A DNA stretch of 64,000 bases, taken from contig JAIBDD010000017.1 in assembly GCA_024679565.1 (NCBI GenBank), positions 1 through 64,000 of the forward strand, written 5' to 3'. A program made the translations under genes and the position numbers. Shown here piece after piece: positions 55,001 to 63,885 of the stretch. Below the pieces are notes generated by a model. It saw only the letters and a list, made by a program, of their open reading frames with translations. It did not search any database and was not told where the DNA came from. Source of the DNA: Bacteroidota bacterium. GTDB lineage: Bacteria; Bacteroidota; Bacteroidia; NS11-12g; UBA9320. Every line of letters begins with the position of its first letter. The stretch's first letter is position 1.

Positions 55001-55947
55001 TGTTGGCCAATCGAAGTAACTTCCACTAAAATGTCTCTCCGCACCACACTAATCAAGTGCATACCTGACGACGTTTTTTGGTATTTGTCAACCTCAATTA
55101 CCAGTGATGCTTTTTCACTATTTTTAATAGGCGTAAACGCCAAATACCCTATAGTTGGATCCAATGTCACTCCAACCGGAGGGTTTGCATTTGGATTTGC
55201 TTCGCAATTCACAACATCACCGTTACACCAAACGCTTAAAGGTCGTTGCAAGAAGTATCCTGTTTGATAATCTATTTCATTACCAGCTCCCCGTAAAGGT
55301 TTCGCGAAGTGTATCGAGATTGAATCGCCCGAAACGTCATCCATCACTATACTCCTAGATGCCTGATTAACTGTTAACAGTATCTCTGGCTGGTTAGAAA
55401 ATGTTGGTGAAGAATGTTTTACGAAGGGATCGATGTAACTGTAATTGTATAATGTTTCACCAAAAGAAGATTGACTTAAGTTATCTATATCATCGGCTCT
55501 GGTTGCAAGTTGAACGTACATGTCGAAACCACAACGCTCATATGATTTATAGTTATTAAAATCAATTTCTGTCGTAAATGTATGTGCCTCTACACCATAG
55601 TTCAAACCAGAGTCGCTACTGCACTTCGACATAGCTGAAGCACAAATAGGTAACACCTTTTGAATTGATTGGCGCGTTAAGCTGAATTGGGTTAAGCTTT
55701 TAGCAGTGCACCCATTTCGTGTAGAAGAACTCAAGTACAAATAAAATTGACCACAATCTTTGGTGTTGGTTCCTCCACCCTCTCCTGCAATCTTACATTC
55801 GTTACAATCCCGATATACCGTAATAAAGGCCTTGTATTTGTAATCCTTTATATGCTGGTAGGTAATTTCCGCACCAAGGATATGTGATCCTAGCGATTGC
55901 ATTTGGAACACCAAACATAAGGTCGATATGAGGATAAACTTTTTCAC
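52069..55947 (-). CDS. Giant Cys-rich secreted protein, T9SS type B (paralogue 1)
   Basis: A 1292-residue secreted protein. The signal ends SLG before SHILGAEITY; this mature start (H-x-x-G-A-E/D-I-T-Y, then YRDCNE) is a Cys-rich N-terminal domain seen in large Bacteroidota surface proteins. Conserved blocks are LTRQSIQKVLPICASAM, FAKPLRGAG, NPNANPPVGVTLDPTIGYL, FTPIKNSEK, then further Cys-containing Ig/PKD-like modules (for example YKNAGTYSISVHTVSPKG). The C-terminus is a CHU_C type B domain (VPTAFSPNGKG, IFNRWGEQVYA, LKGTINIVR). The upstream neighbour, 56034..60752, is a clear paralogue, and an intrinsic terminator lies between them. Confidence 0.88.
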   Translation of the reverse strand: MKKFILISTLCLVFQMQSLGSHILGAEITYQHIKDYKYKAFITVYRDCNECKIAGEGGGTNTKDCGQFYLYLSSSTRNGCTAKSLTQFSLTRQSIQKVLPICASAMSKCSSDSGLNYGVEAHTFTTEIDFNNYKSYERCGFDMYVQLATRADDIDNLSQSSFGETLYNYSYIDPFVKHSSPTFSNQPEILLTVNQASRSIVMDDVSGDSISIHFAKPLRGAGNEIDYQTGYFLQRPLSVWCNGDVVNCEANPNANPPVGVTLDPTIGYLAFTPIKNSEKASLVIEVDKYQKTSSGMHLISVVRRDILVEVTSIGQHNNPPQLFGTSINKSTNYVDACAGAKICFDIQAQDVPYIFPDGSYQSANTVSYEWLSQLPNAEIKEVTTSTAPFKKLSVCWTPDISSVGKTFELNVTASDDNCPINASASTKYYIKVNDLPSNHLRIHDLWCGSIGLEGDSTGSFPDYKVEWTLLESNQDVYFNSVKAFDTIQFDKPLNGQLVTTITDDLGCKRTVVEEVSRAATDLAADFGELLGNSTYCSGDSARLVVKQSNGVAIHDLLWLHNDDTVSETSRYNFLASYQETADLIQVLLSGSKGNLDCKNVLSKEIKVDKGLEVEILGLQPVCEGSTTHLDLTYLPSVKGGNWEGINHNLFDGNVLDLTKLGDITEAVEVCQVYTTESMVSGCTSHDTLCVWVMPQPSLNLKKTTICGASGYFNLINMDPGLFSFGSHDISWVIDGVPLADNPQGNEHLIQLTGLPIGDHQVVGVYKTEFGCETSDTAILSLLDDIDLSYVANEKICQGDTRDLSSIFNIKLGGGIWTSLNEPTDIINNHVAAETCGDLDLLFTYDQFGCFVNKEVGLNVVCKPTIEFDLHDTICAFTPQLELSANPAIGTFIGEDVVRGRLNITSDDKTYDVTYRVVEENCVFNYAHQMTVVPAPTFSIATGVPNKICEGQQIVLNPIEVNNGALRVHFSKGDTIFYTGSNVFSYNPSLKEIGERQMMLELKLLGNGYCPTNREPYRIKINPKAKIDLIEPYFVGCTPFVFKPKFVYDAERVNWALTQTEWDFGGAQKPSSKLEPSTTYKNAGTYSISVHTVSPKGCVYNKTWLNAVEVHESPNASFRAYPSGEVSVANPLVKFNNTSTATDSVTYQWNFGTGMPADISSAHSPSFNFGADTGTFNVRLIATTSNGCTDEYNEKIRVLPDIQIFVPTAFSPNGKGSEITEEFKVVGTNVSRYYIEIFNRWGEQVYASDNLSEEWGGKSGGRYCKVGIYAYLIKATSTSGRTYELKGTINIVR

Positions 55948-55986
55948 AATCGTAACGCACTACTAAGATACGATTTATCTATAAAA

Positions 55987-56015
55987 AGAAAGCAGTGTGT
56001 TTAGCACTGCTTTCT
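55987..56015 (-). terminator. Intrinsic terminator between the two giant genes
   Basis: A perfect 11-bp stem (AGAAAGCAGTG / CACTGCTTTCT) with a 7-nt loop, 18 nt after the stop of the upstream giant gene and followed by a T-run on the minus strand. It should reduce transcription into the downstream paralogue. Confidence 0.85.
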
Positions 56016-56033
56016 AATGGTTATTTCATTTTT

Positions 56034-59000
56034 CTAGCGGATAAGAGTAACTGTACCCGAGTATTTATACTCTTCATCGTCCCAACTTACAAGTCGTAAG
56101 TAATACGCATAAACGTCTTGTGGAACTGGTTCTCTTCGATCGTATGCAGTTGAATTTGCACTACCATCCCATCCAGCGTCACGTCCGTATTTTCCGTCCC
56201 ATTCTGCTAATCGATCTTTTGTTTCCCAAATTACCTCACCCCAACGGTTAAAGATAATGAGGTGATACTCTTTAGCTGCGTCGTTAACTACCGGTCTAAA
56301 TCCATCATTCGCTTCAGGTCCGCCACCATCTGGTGAGAACGCATTTGGAATAAATACTAAGATATCTGGACCAATAATAACTGGGTATGTGAATTGCGAC
56401 TCACAACCATACTGAGTTCTTACAGTAAGTGTAACATCGTACGTACCAGTATCAGATGGATAGAAGAACAATGGACTTACTTCCGTAGAAGTATCATCAA
56501 TTTCAGACAAAATACCGAAGTCCCAAATGTTTTCAGCAATAACACTATTTAACTCTGTGGTTACTGTAGACTCATTGTTAAATTGGAATTTAGGTAAAGC
56601 TGCAGTTTGACTGTTGTTTGGATTTGGAGTAAACATAGCCACTGGTATAGGGTAAACCTCTACATCAAGGGTTAAGTTCGTATCACATCCAAACGCAGAT
56701 GTCAACTTCAACTGAACGTTATTGTTTCCATTTTGAGTGAATTGGTAATTCGGATTCTGAACATTGTCAGAGCCCCCATCTTCATAGACCCACTCGTATG
56801 TACTCGTATTTGGATCGATTTGGTTCAACATCGTTGTTGTAAACTGAACATCTACAGGGTTACAACCATTTAAGGTATCACCAGTAATGTCGGCCACCGG
56901 TTTTGGATGTACAACCACACTCATCGTTTTCTCTGTAAACGGACAAACATTATTACTATTTTCAACAGTTTGTGCGTACAGTATATGTGTAAATACTGAA
57001 TCTGGTAAAGTTGCAAAACTGAAAGTAGTTTGATCTGCACCGTTGTCAGCCACAGAACCGCCATTTAGCGCTAGCCAGAATACACCAGTTGAATTCGTAT
57101 AGTTTGCTTTCACATCTAACACCATATTATCTGTACGACAAATGGACGTGTCATTAGATATCTCTAGTGTGTGTTGCTGATGCACTATTACTTTAACAGA
57201 ATCTCGTCCTTCACAACCATGCAAATCAGCATAGTCGTAGAAGATGTCGATAGGTGAGTTATAGTTAGTAACAGCGTCAGGCATAAATACCGCCCCACTT
57301 ACTGCTCCAGCCTCACTGGCAGACCATGTACCTCCCGAGTAGTTCACTTCCATATTAACATCAGGATCCAACTCACAGAATGTAAATGGCTCAAACGAAC
57401 TATGTACTTCAGAGAATTTCACTTCATTAATGATTGGAATAGGTAGACCACGAATTGTTAATGTAGTGTCTACAAAGGTTGGACAACCAGATCTATCATG
57501 AGAATATCGCATTACATAAGTAAAGAATCCTCCTTCAGGTGGTTGTGGTGTGTTCAACGTATTTAGTGTATCACCATTCAAAGTATCACCTTTAAGCGCG
57601 GCATTTAATCCAGCGGCGGCAGCAAACCCAGTTGAATCAATTGCTTTCCAGATACCGTCATAAGGAAGTACCTTACTTAATACCTTCAGGTCAACAATTC
57701 CTTCATCCCAGCATAAATCATTAAATCCTTGATGTGTGATTTCTGGTACCAGTGCAACCGTAATTTTAGCTGTATCTCGGTTGTAGCAACCAAATACGTT
57801 TCTAAACTCTAACTCAACAAATATGGAATCAGACGTTTTTGCACCCAATGGCATAGCCGTTTTGTCAATGTATATTTTATAATCTTGAGGGGCACCAGGG
57901 TTTCCTGAACCTTCATCCTTTATAATATTGCTTTCGGTATAGGTTCCGCAATCAACACAATTCCAAGCTTGGCGACCTAAACTTAATGTTGCACCACCTG
58001 GTCTAGAAATGATCTCTGTAACGTCAACCACTCCTTTATCCTGACAGAAATAACCGTCACGGATATCAACGACTGGTAATGGATTTACCTTTATTTCAAA
58101 AGAATCTGTTCGTACACAACCTGTTGATGGATGCACATAGGTATAATACACCTGATTACGTGTTGAGTTGGTCGCATGCCCAGCCGAATCTGTAATGAAC
58201 TCGTATCCGTTCTCGACCAATTTTGTATTAGCAGGACAGAACCACACTCCTCCAGAAGCATTCACATCCTCTACAATTCTCAAATTAATTTTACCCGCAT
58301 CATGACACACTTCCATATCATTCGGCATATCAACATCTGGCAACTGATTAACTGTTATGCTCACAGTATCTGCATCATAACATGTTGTTGTATCTTCTGT
58401 AATATAAATTTCTAATTGAAAGTCAGTGCTGTTTTGAATGTTATACCTAAAAGTATCTGGCGCATTCATATTAACCTTTGGGTTGGACGTAATATCCCAC
58501 CAACGCAAAGACCCTGTCTTCCAATTTCCTGCTGTATCAAATTCAGTTCCGATAAGCTCCATCAGGTCATTCCAACAGTATGTTCTGTCTGGACCTGCAT
58601 CAGCAGTAACTGTATCGTTCACCGCAAGAATCATAGTATCAGTAGCAAAACAACCGATACTATCAATTACTTTGATTACATATTCACCACCCGTATTAAT
58701 ATCTATAAGCGCAGTATCTTGACTGATCAAGTTGCCATCTAAGTACCACTCTTTATACAAGGTATCACCCTGTCTAATTTTTATTTCACTTGTATCACGT
58801 GGGTCATCCCAATAAGCCAAACTATCATTCGGATATAGACTAATGGTGTTATACGTACATATTCTTCTATCCGGACCTATCTTAACAAGTGGGTTTTCTT
58901 TAAGAAATACTGTTGTACTATCCCAAGCTGTACAATTATTTTGATCTCTAATTTCTACATAAAACGTCGTATCCGAATTTCTATTAGGCACTGAAATATC

Positions 59001-60752
59001 AATGTATGAAGTGGTATCTCCAGTACCCCACTTGTATGAAACCGGAAGCGAACCATTGTTTACTTTTGGCTCTAAGCGTAAAGTCGTACCAGCACAAACA
59101 AATGTGTCAGGACCAAAGGCTAAGTCAACCTCCAATAATGGTGGCACTACAATCGTATCGTAGTAATCATTTGGACACTTCGGACTGTTATTTATTGTGT
59201 GTTGCACAATGTAGGTACCTCCTTTTCGGAAGAGTATTGTGTCGTATTGTTTGGAACTAATAAAGGACCCTGTACTTTCAAAATACCCAATCCCCCTATC
59301 AAAAATAATTACCCCATTAGAATCTTTTAATTGCCATGAATATTTGGCTGGGTTTTTAAAGTTGGGGAAAGGCTTACTTTCTACGGCATATCTACCGCAA
59401 TCTAATTTGGTGATTTTTCTATCTGCCTCAGCAATAGGGTTAACTTTTACCTGGAATGCACGAACTGTAACGGCATTCAAAGGACAAGCGTCATCTCTTG
59501 CTGTTACCGTGTATGTATAAGGAAGATCACTCGCAGATCCAATAGGTGGTGTCCAACAGAATCGCGCAGACTGGTTCAATGCTTTTGGATTGATAACAGT
59601 AAACGTTGCTCCAGGAATACCCCTGTTCCACTTTATAGTAACTGTGTCCGGGTCAGGTTTGGGCAGTGGTGGAGGCGGAACCTTCACCTTATCCTCTGTG
59701 GTTATTGTGTAACATATTTGCGACCCCTCACAGACCGTTGTCGAAAATTTCCCTTTTATAATGGGGGGATTATTCCCAGGACACTGTTTTGTTATAAACT
59801 GCATATCCCGCCTTGTGACCCCGATGACTTCATATTTACCTGTGGTCGAATTCTTCCGCCATTCTTTCACCTCCAACACTGCAACTGTAATCTCATCACA
59901 TTTTACCGGAGTAAAAATCAAATCACCAGTTTCTGGATCTAAGTAGATTCCAATTGGTGGATTAGCATTTGGGTTGTTGTATGGTGGCTTTAAAGTACCT
60001 GGGTAGTAAGAATCAAATGGGTTTTTGTATGTGTAGTTACCACTATAGCTAATCTTGTTGTTCCAACCTCTCAATGGGTTAGCAAAACTATATGATAACG
60101 AATCAAAGTTTGCTGTATCCGATGCACCGTTGTTATAATAAAACGGCTGGTTACAGCATAAATAAGCAATAGGTTCAGTTGTTAATGCAGGAGAAGAGTT
60201 ACACGGTGCCTTACATAGGTCAATAGTAGCATAGGTGTAAAAGTTCTGGTTCGCCGCACCCGATGTAATGTTCGAGTTACGACAACACTGCCCTGTTTCT
60301 AATCGAATTTCACAACACCCATTTTTTGTCAAATTACTATAGGGCGCCTTATTAAAATCTATTGTTACTGTATAATAGTGCTCTTCGATACCATCACCAG
60401 TCCGGCTGGTATTTGAAGGATTACAAGGTTTTGTTGCCGTTGCACAAACAGGCGTTACGTCTCTAATACTTTTACGTGTTAAAGAGACCCCTTGAGAGGA
60501 CCCTGTTTTTGTACATATCAACTTCGTAATGTTACTCGGATTACCGAATGCAACACCACCACAATAGCGATAGTATTTAATAATAAATTCGAATTTAAGG
60601 GTATCAATACATTTGTACGTGATATCCGCTCCCATTACGTGGGTCGCTTTTGCCTGTTGGACGTTGGTAAAGAAGACAAACCCAACCAAGGCTAATGCAC
60701 CTAAAATCAGGCGCTTCACCTGAAGTGTATGTTTTTGTAGACCTATTCTCAT
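56034..60752 (-). CDS. Giant Cys-rich secreted protein, T9SS type B (paralogue 2)
   Basis: A 1572-residue secreted protein. The signal peptide ends NVQQAKA before THVMGADITY, the same mature start as in paralogue 1. Shared blocks: KYYRYCGG, LTRKSIRDVTPVCATATKPC, FANPLRGWNN, NPNANPPIGIYLDPETGDL, FTPVKCDE and VTRRDMQF. The middle has about a dozen ~70-100-residue modules with paired Cys and Trp, several PKD/Ig-like, and one Pro-rich run (KVPPPPLPKPDPD). The C-terminal type B domain (NAFSPDGGG, IFNRWGEVIWE) contains an unusual inserted segment around GRDAGWDGSANS before VPQDVYAYYLRL. Likely a surface adhesin or structural protein. Confidence 0.88.
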   Translation of the reverse strand: MRIGLQKHTLQVKRLILGALALVGFVFFTNVQQAKATHVMGADITYKCIDTLKFEFIIKYYRYCGGVAFGNPSNITKLICTKTGSSQGVSLTRKSIRDVTPVCATATKPCNPSNTSRTGDGIEEHYYTVTIDFNKAPYSNLTKNGCCEIRLETGQCCRNSNITSGAANQNFYTYATIDLCKAPCNSSPALTTEPIAYLCCNQPFYYNNGASDTANFDSLSYSFANPLRGWNNKISYSGNYTYKNPFDSYYPGTLKPPYNNPNANPPIGIYLDPETGDLIFTPVKCDEITVAVLEVKEWRKNSTTGKYEVIGVTRRDMQFITKQCPGNNPPIIKGKFSTTVCEGSQICYTITTEDKVKVPPPPLPKPDPDTVTIKWNRGIPGATFTVINPKALNQSARFCWTPPIGSASDLPYTYTVTARDDACPLNAVTVRAFQVKVNPIAEADRKITKLDCGRYAVESKPFPNFKNPAKYSWQLKDSNGVIIFDRGIGYFESTGSFISSKQYDTILFRKGGTYIVQHTINNSPKCPNDYYDTIVVPPLLEVDLAFGPDTFVCAGTTLRLEPKVNNGSLPVSYKWGTGDTTSYIDISVPNRNSDTTFYVEIRDQNNCTAWDSTTVFLKENPLVKIGPDRRICTYNTISLYPNDSLAYWDDPRDTSEIKIRQGDTLYKEWYLDGNLISQDTALIDINTGGEYVIKVIDSIGCFATDTMILAVNDTVTADAGPDRTYCWNDLMELIGTEFDTAGNWKTGSLRWWDITSNPKVNMNAPDTFRYNIQNSTDFQLEIYITEDTTTCYDADTVSITVNQLPDVDMPNDMEVCHDAGKINLRIVEDVNASGGVWFCPANTKLVENGYEFITDSAGHATNSTRNQVYYTYVHPSTGCVRTDSFEIKVNPLPVVDIRDGYFCQDKGVVDVTEIISRPGGATLSLGRQAWNCVDCGTYTESNIIKDEGSGNPGAPQDYKIYIDKTAMPLGAKTSDSIFVELEFRNVFGCYNRDTAKITVALVPEITHQGFNDLCWDEGIVDLKVLSKVLPYDGIWKAIDSTGFAAAAGLNAALKGDTLNGDTLNTLNTPQPPEGGFFTYVMRYSHDRSGCPTFVDTTLTIRGLPIPIINEVKFSEVHSSFEPFTFCELDPDVNMEVNYSGGTWSASEAGAVSGAVFMPDAVTNYNSPIDIFYDYADLHGCEGRDSVKVIVHQQHTLEISNDTSICRTDNMVLDVKANYTNSTGVFWLALNGGSVADNGADQTTFSFATLPDSVFTHILYAQTVENSNNVCPFTEKTMSVVVHPKPVADITGDTLNGCNPVDVQFTTTMLNQIDPNTSTYEWVYEDGGSDNVQNPNYQFTQNGNNNVQLKLTSAFGCDTNLTLDVEVYPIPVAMFTPNPNNSQTAALPKFQFNNESTVTTELNSVIAENIWDFGILSEIDDTSTEVSPLFFYPSDTGTYDVTLTVRTQYGCESQFTYPVIIGPDILVFIPNAFSPDGGGPEANDGFRPVVNDAAKEYHLIIFNRWGEVIWETKDRLAEWDGKYGRDAGWDGSANSTAYDRREPVPQDVYAYYLRLVSWDDEEYKYSGTVTLIR

Positions 60753-60806
60753 AATAAACGTGCTAAAATAATATTTTTTGTAGTAATTATTATCGTATAA
60801 GTGTCA

Positions 60807-62351
60807 TCAATTATTTATCAAAATCACTTTACTTATGGATAAATTATTTGATTTTACTGCCTTTAGATAGTAGACCCCAGACGTCACTTTTTCGCTGCAT
60901 GGAATCGTAAATTTATTTTCGGAGTTATCCACTCTTTGCAAATCTGCAATTCTTCTTCCTCGAGAATCTATCAATTCAACCGTTTCTGCGGTGAGGTAAA
61001 TAACATTATCTCGACCCAAAATAAAGGGATTTGGGTACACACCGAGCTTTCTATTCGAGATCAAAACATCACTTGTAAGTGTCTCCTTATAAAATGAAAA
61101 AACATTATCCACGTCATCCTTCAATTTTGATTTGACATCAGATTCATCGCGTGCTGTGACAAACGCAAAATCAATACGTTTAAATGTCTTTGACTTAAAG
61201 AAATTGTATCGGATGACTCCTAAACCATGACGATGTCCTGCCGTATCTCCAGAATTGCCATCCACCCAAGGTTGGTTCAATCGAGGATCAGTGGAATTCG
61301 GATATATAAAGTTTGTAATTTCTGCTGTACTGCCTGTTAACCCTGACCCCTTGCCGTATTTAGGATTTCCGTTAGGCCACAACCCTTGCATTACGTTTAA
61401 CATTTCCTTTTCGTTGGAAGGCAATGTGCGTGCAGTGTCGCCGTCTACAAATCCCACTGAATTATGCATGGTATTATTTAGAAAAACAGTTGCGGCTGCC
61501 GGCAATGTTTTTCCAAATCCATCCTCATCGAAGGCATCACCGTTGAAACCAAAAACCATATTGCGATTTACATCTGTTTCAATTCGGTTGTCTAAGCGAT
61601 TACCCAGCTGATAATCAACGTATTGACCAAAATAAAAAGGCGCATAATCGTTATTTGACCGATTGATTAAAAACAGCTTTACGAAAATGGTGTTTTCCAA
61701 GTCTTTTCTGTCGTAGGCATAAACGAGCCCCTGGATCTCTACACCCAATTTATTGGCTTGCGGAAAAATGTTTTCTCCAAACAAGTCGTTGGCTATAAAG
61801 TAACAAGCATAATCTCCTTCGAAACTAGGATAGTCGCCATTTTCAGGATCATAAACACCATTCAAATTCCAATCGATATATGGCGCCATATATGGGCTAA
61901 TGTTGTTGTCGTTATGCTTGGCCGGCCAGTTACTGATAAACTCAGATACTTGGTACCCTTGAAATTCAAAATGCGCTCTGTGAAACTCAACATCCGTTCT
62001 GCTAATTCTCCATACCTTCGACCATTCTACCGCGTTTTTTGGCAAATTGGTTACCGTATCAATAGGACCCGGCCATAATTGCTGTTTGTCCCAATTACAA
62101 TTTTTGTTAGCGTATATGGTATCACCCACCACACCAGACATCCAGCTGCTGCTATAGCGCATAAAATTGGCTGTATTTTTATCACCTAAAAAATTAACAG
62201 GGTTTCCGGTTTTGCCAGCAAATAAGCTTCCGTTGGATTGTACGATTGAAGACAGGTGCCCGTTTGACAAAATGGCTGATTCCTTCTGACAAAATCCAGC
62301 AATAGGCAGCATGATTAACGCACTGAGCGTTATTTTTTTCAGCAATACCAC
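60807..62351 (-). CDS. Secreted protein with T9SS type A signal
   Basis: A 514-residue exported protein. The signal is MVLLKKITLSALIMLPIAGF ending CQ. The body contains acidic, Trp-rich modules (WSKVWRISRTDVEFHRAH and YIDWNLNGVYDPENGDYPSF, a Ca-binding-like Asp/Asn loop). The last ~80 residues are a type A sorting domain: LGVYPNPFILGRDNVIYL, ELIDSRGRRIADLQ, SGVYYLKAVKS. The GTG start at 62351 overlaps the upstream stop by one base (TAGTG); a TTG at 62345 is equally possible. It sits between the sensor fusion gene and the giant protein genes. Confidence 0.8.
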   Translation of the reverse strand: MVLLKKITLSALIMLPIAGFCQKESAILSNGHLSSIVQSNGSLFAGKTGNPVNFLGDKNTANFMRYSSSWMSGVVGDTIYANKNCNWDKQQLWPGPIDTVTNLPKNAVEWSKVWRISRTDVEFHRAHFEFQGYQVSEFISNWPAKHNDNNISPYMAPYIDWNLNGVYDPENGDYPSFEGDYACYFIANDLFGENIFPQANKLGVEIQGLVYAYDRKDLENTIFVKLFLINRSNNDYAPFYFGQYVDYQLGNRLDNRIETDVNRNMVFGFNGDAFDEDGFGKTLPAAATVFLNNTMHNSVGFVDGDTARTLPSNEKEMLNVMQGLWPNGNPKYGKGSGLTGSTAEITNFIYPNSTDPRLNQPWVDGNSGDTAGHRHGLGVIRYNFFKSKTFKRIDFAFVTARDESDVKSKLKDDVDNVFSFYKETLTSDVLISNRKLGVYPNPFILGRDNVIYLTAETVELIDSRGRRIADLQRVDNSENKFTIPCSEKVTSGVYYLKAVKSNNLSISKVILINN

Positions 62352-63880
62352 TATTTCAAGTCGTATTTCAAGCCTAAAGATAAGCCGTAACCAAGATCGT
62401 TTTGGTTGACTGGGTAAGAGGCTCCATTTGTAGGGCTTAGGAAAAAGTTTCCTTTTACCTCAGCCAAAATGTTGAGTCTTTCTTTGGCTAACATGGTTAC
62501 ACCGAATCCGACACCGACCATATTCCCCATCCGTGTTCTTGCAAACCCTTCATCGATAACTACTTCCTTGTACTTGTCATTCAAAACAACACCAGATGTT
62601 TTAGTCATTACTTCTAAACCGCCATTCACAGCAAGGTGAATGCCCAATTTCTTACCGTATAAGGTATAACGCAATCCAACTGGCACGTAAAAATGCTTGT
62701 AACTGTTGTTGTATGCGCCAGTGGCCTCAACACTTCTTTGATTGTATGTTGTATCGTATACAGTCACTTTTCGCGTACCAAATACTGGGTGTTGCTCAAT
62801 CACTTGCTTCGATGTAACATTCATATCCGTTACGAAAGATTGTTGGTAGTAATTCATAGACTCTCGTCGATTGAAGAATCCAACACCACCAAAAGCCTCT
62901 AAATTATCTAACAGTCTGTAGTTCAACAACAACTCTGTTCCATAACTTAACTGGTTAGACTCGGTATTGTCACGCACCACAACGGTTGCGATATCTCCAC
63001 TCTGGTCAAGGTTTCTACTTCCACTACCTATTATGGTGTTTAGTGAAACACTCCAATTTCTAGCTGTTGTTTTCGTCAAACCAAAATCCTCGTCACCAAT
63101 TGCATCAGTTGCATTGGTCGCATCGGTTGATGGTTTCGACTCGTCAACTGCAGCAATATCTTGTTTTGTCTCAACTGTATTATCTGTTTCGTTTTCAGTC
63201 GAAATATTTTCTTGATTGCGATCAGCGTTATTGTTGTCGTTTTCTGCAACACCTTCATCATTAGCTTGTTGGGCTAACGTATTGTCTTTTAACTCTCCTT
63301 GATCTTTAGTCGAGGCATCCGCTACATTTTGGGCCTTGTTCGTATTCCAATCAGCATCGCTCTTCCCTTCTTCTGCTCCCTTGTGTTGGTCAACGTTATT
63401 TCTCCCTTTAGAGTCAACTGGCATTTGGTTAATTTCTTCTTGCTTCGTTGTTCTCACGTTATCGAAGCTTCCCTCATTCGTCGTTTTTGCACTTTTCTGC
63501 TCGTTAACTGTCACATTAGCAGGCTTATTAGCAGTAACGTCGTCTACGACATCGGTGTGTTGAATATCAATAGCAGTGCTTTCTGCTGGCAGCGTTGCTG
63601 ATACTTGGTTGTCTGACTGAGCAATGACTGGCTGCTCGGTTACAGTTTCGATGGAAGGTTCTACTATTTCTGAACGATTCAGATTGTAATTCGCCAAAAA
63701 TGCCAATACGCCAATTAAGGCTGCAGCAGCAATCAGTTTGTATTTATTGAGAATCAACTTATTCCTAAATACATATAAAGGCGTTCGCTTTTCGAACACA
63801 TTGTTCATCACATTTGGAGCTGCCTCCTCATGATTGTAAAGTAAATCCTTTACCTGATGTTCAAAATTTTTGTCTTGCAT
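62351..63880 (-). CDS. Fusion of anti-sigma-like head, TM helix and outer-membrane barrel
   Basis: A 509-residue protein, numbered from the ATG at 63880. Residues 1-47 form a charged cytoplasmic head (FEHQVKDLLYNHEEAAPNV), 48-67 one transmembrane helix (KLIAAAALIGVLAFLANYN), ~68-270 a low-complexity linker rich in Asn, Asp, Thr and Glu, and ~274-509 a beta-barrel-like domain with strands WSVSLNTIIGSGSR, YGTELLLNYRLLDN, FYVPVGLRYTLYGKK, LGIHLAVNGGLEVM and the end GYGLSLGLKYDLK. No signal peptide was seen. The gene lies 5 nt after an ECF sigma gene. In the other ECF operon here, the same parts are encoded by two genes. I infer one polypeptide reaching from cytoplasm to outer membrane; the barrel could instead be a soluble periplasmic domain. 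Confidence 0.75.
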   Translation of the reverse strand: MQDKNFEHQVKDLLYNHEEAAPNVMNNVFEKRTPLYVFRNKLILNKYKLIAAAALIGVLAFLANYNLNRSEIVEPSIETVTEQPVIAQSDNQVSATLPAESTAIDIQHTDVVDDVTANKPANVTVNEQKSAKTTNEGSFDNVRTTKQEEINQMPVDSKGRNNVDQHKGAEEGKSDADWNTNKAQNVADASTKDQGELKDNTLAQQANDEGVAENDNNNADRNQENISTENETDNTVETKQDIAAVDESKPSTDATNATDAIGDEDFGLTKTTARNWSVSLNTIIGSGSRNLDQSGDIATVVVRDNTESNQLSYGTELLLNYRLLDNLEAFGGVGFFNRRESMNYYQQSFVTDMNVTSKQVIEQHPVFGTRKVTVYDTTYNQRSVEATGAYNNSYKHFYVPVGLRYTLYGKKLGIHLAVNGGLEVMTKTSGVVLNDKYKEVVIDEGFARTRMGNMVGVGFGVTMLAKERLNILAEVKGNFFLSPTNGASYPVNQNDLGYGLSLGLKYDLK

Positions 63881-63885
63881 GTTCT

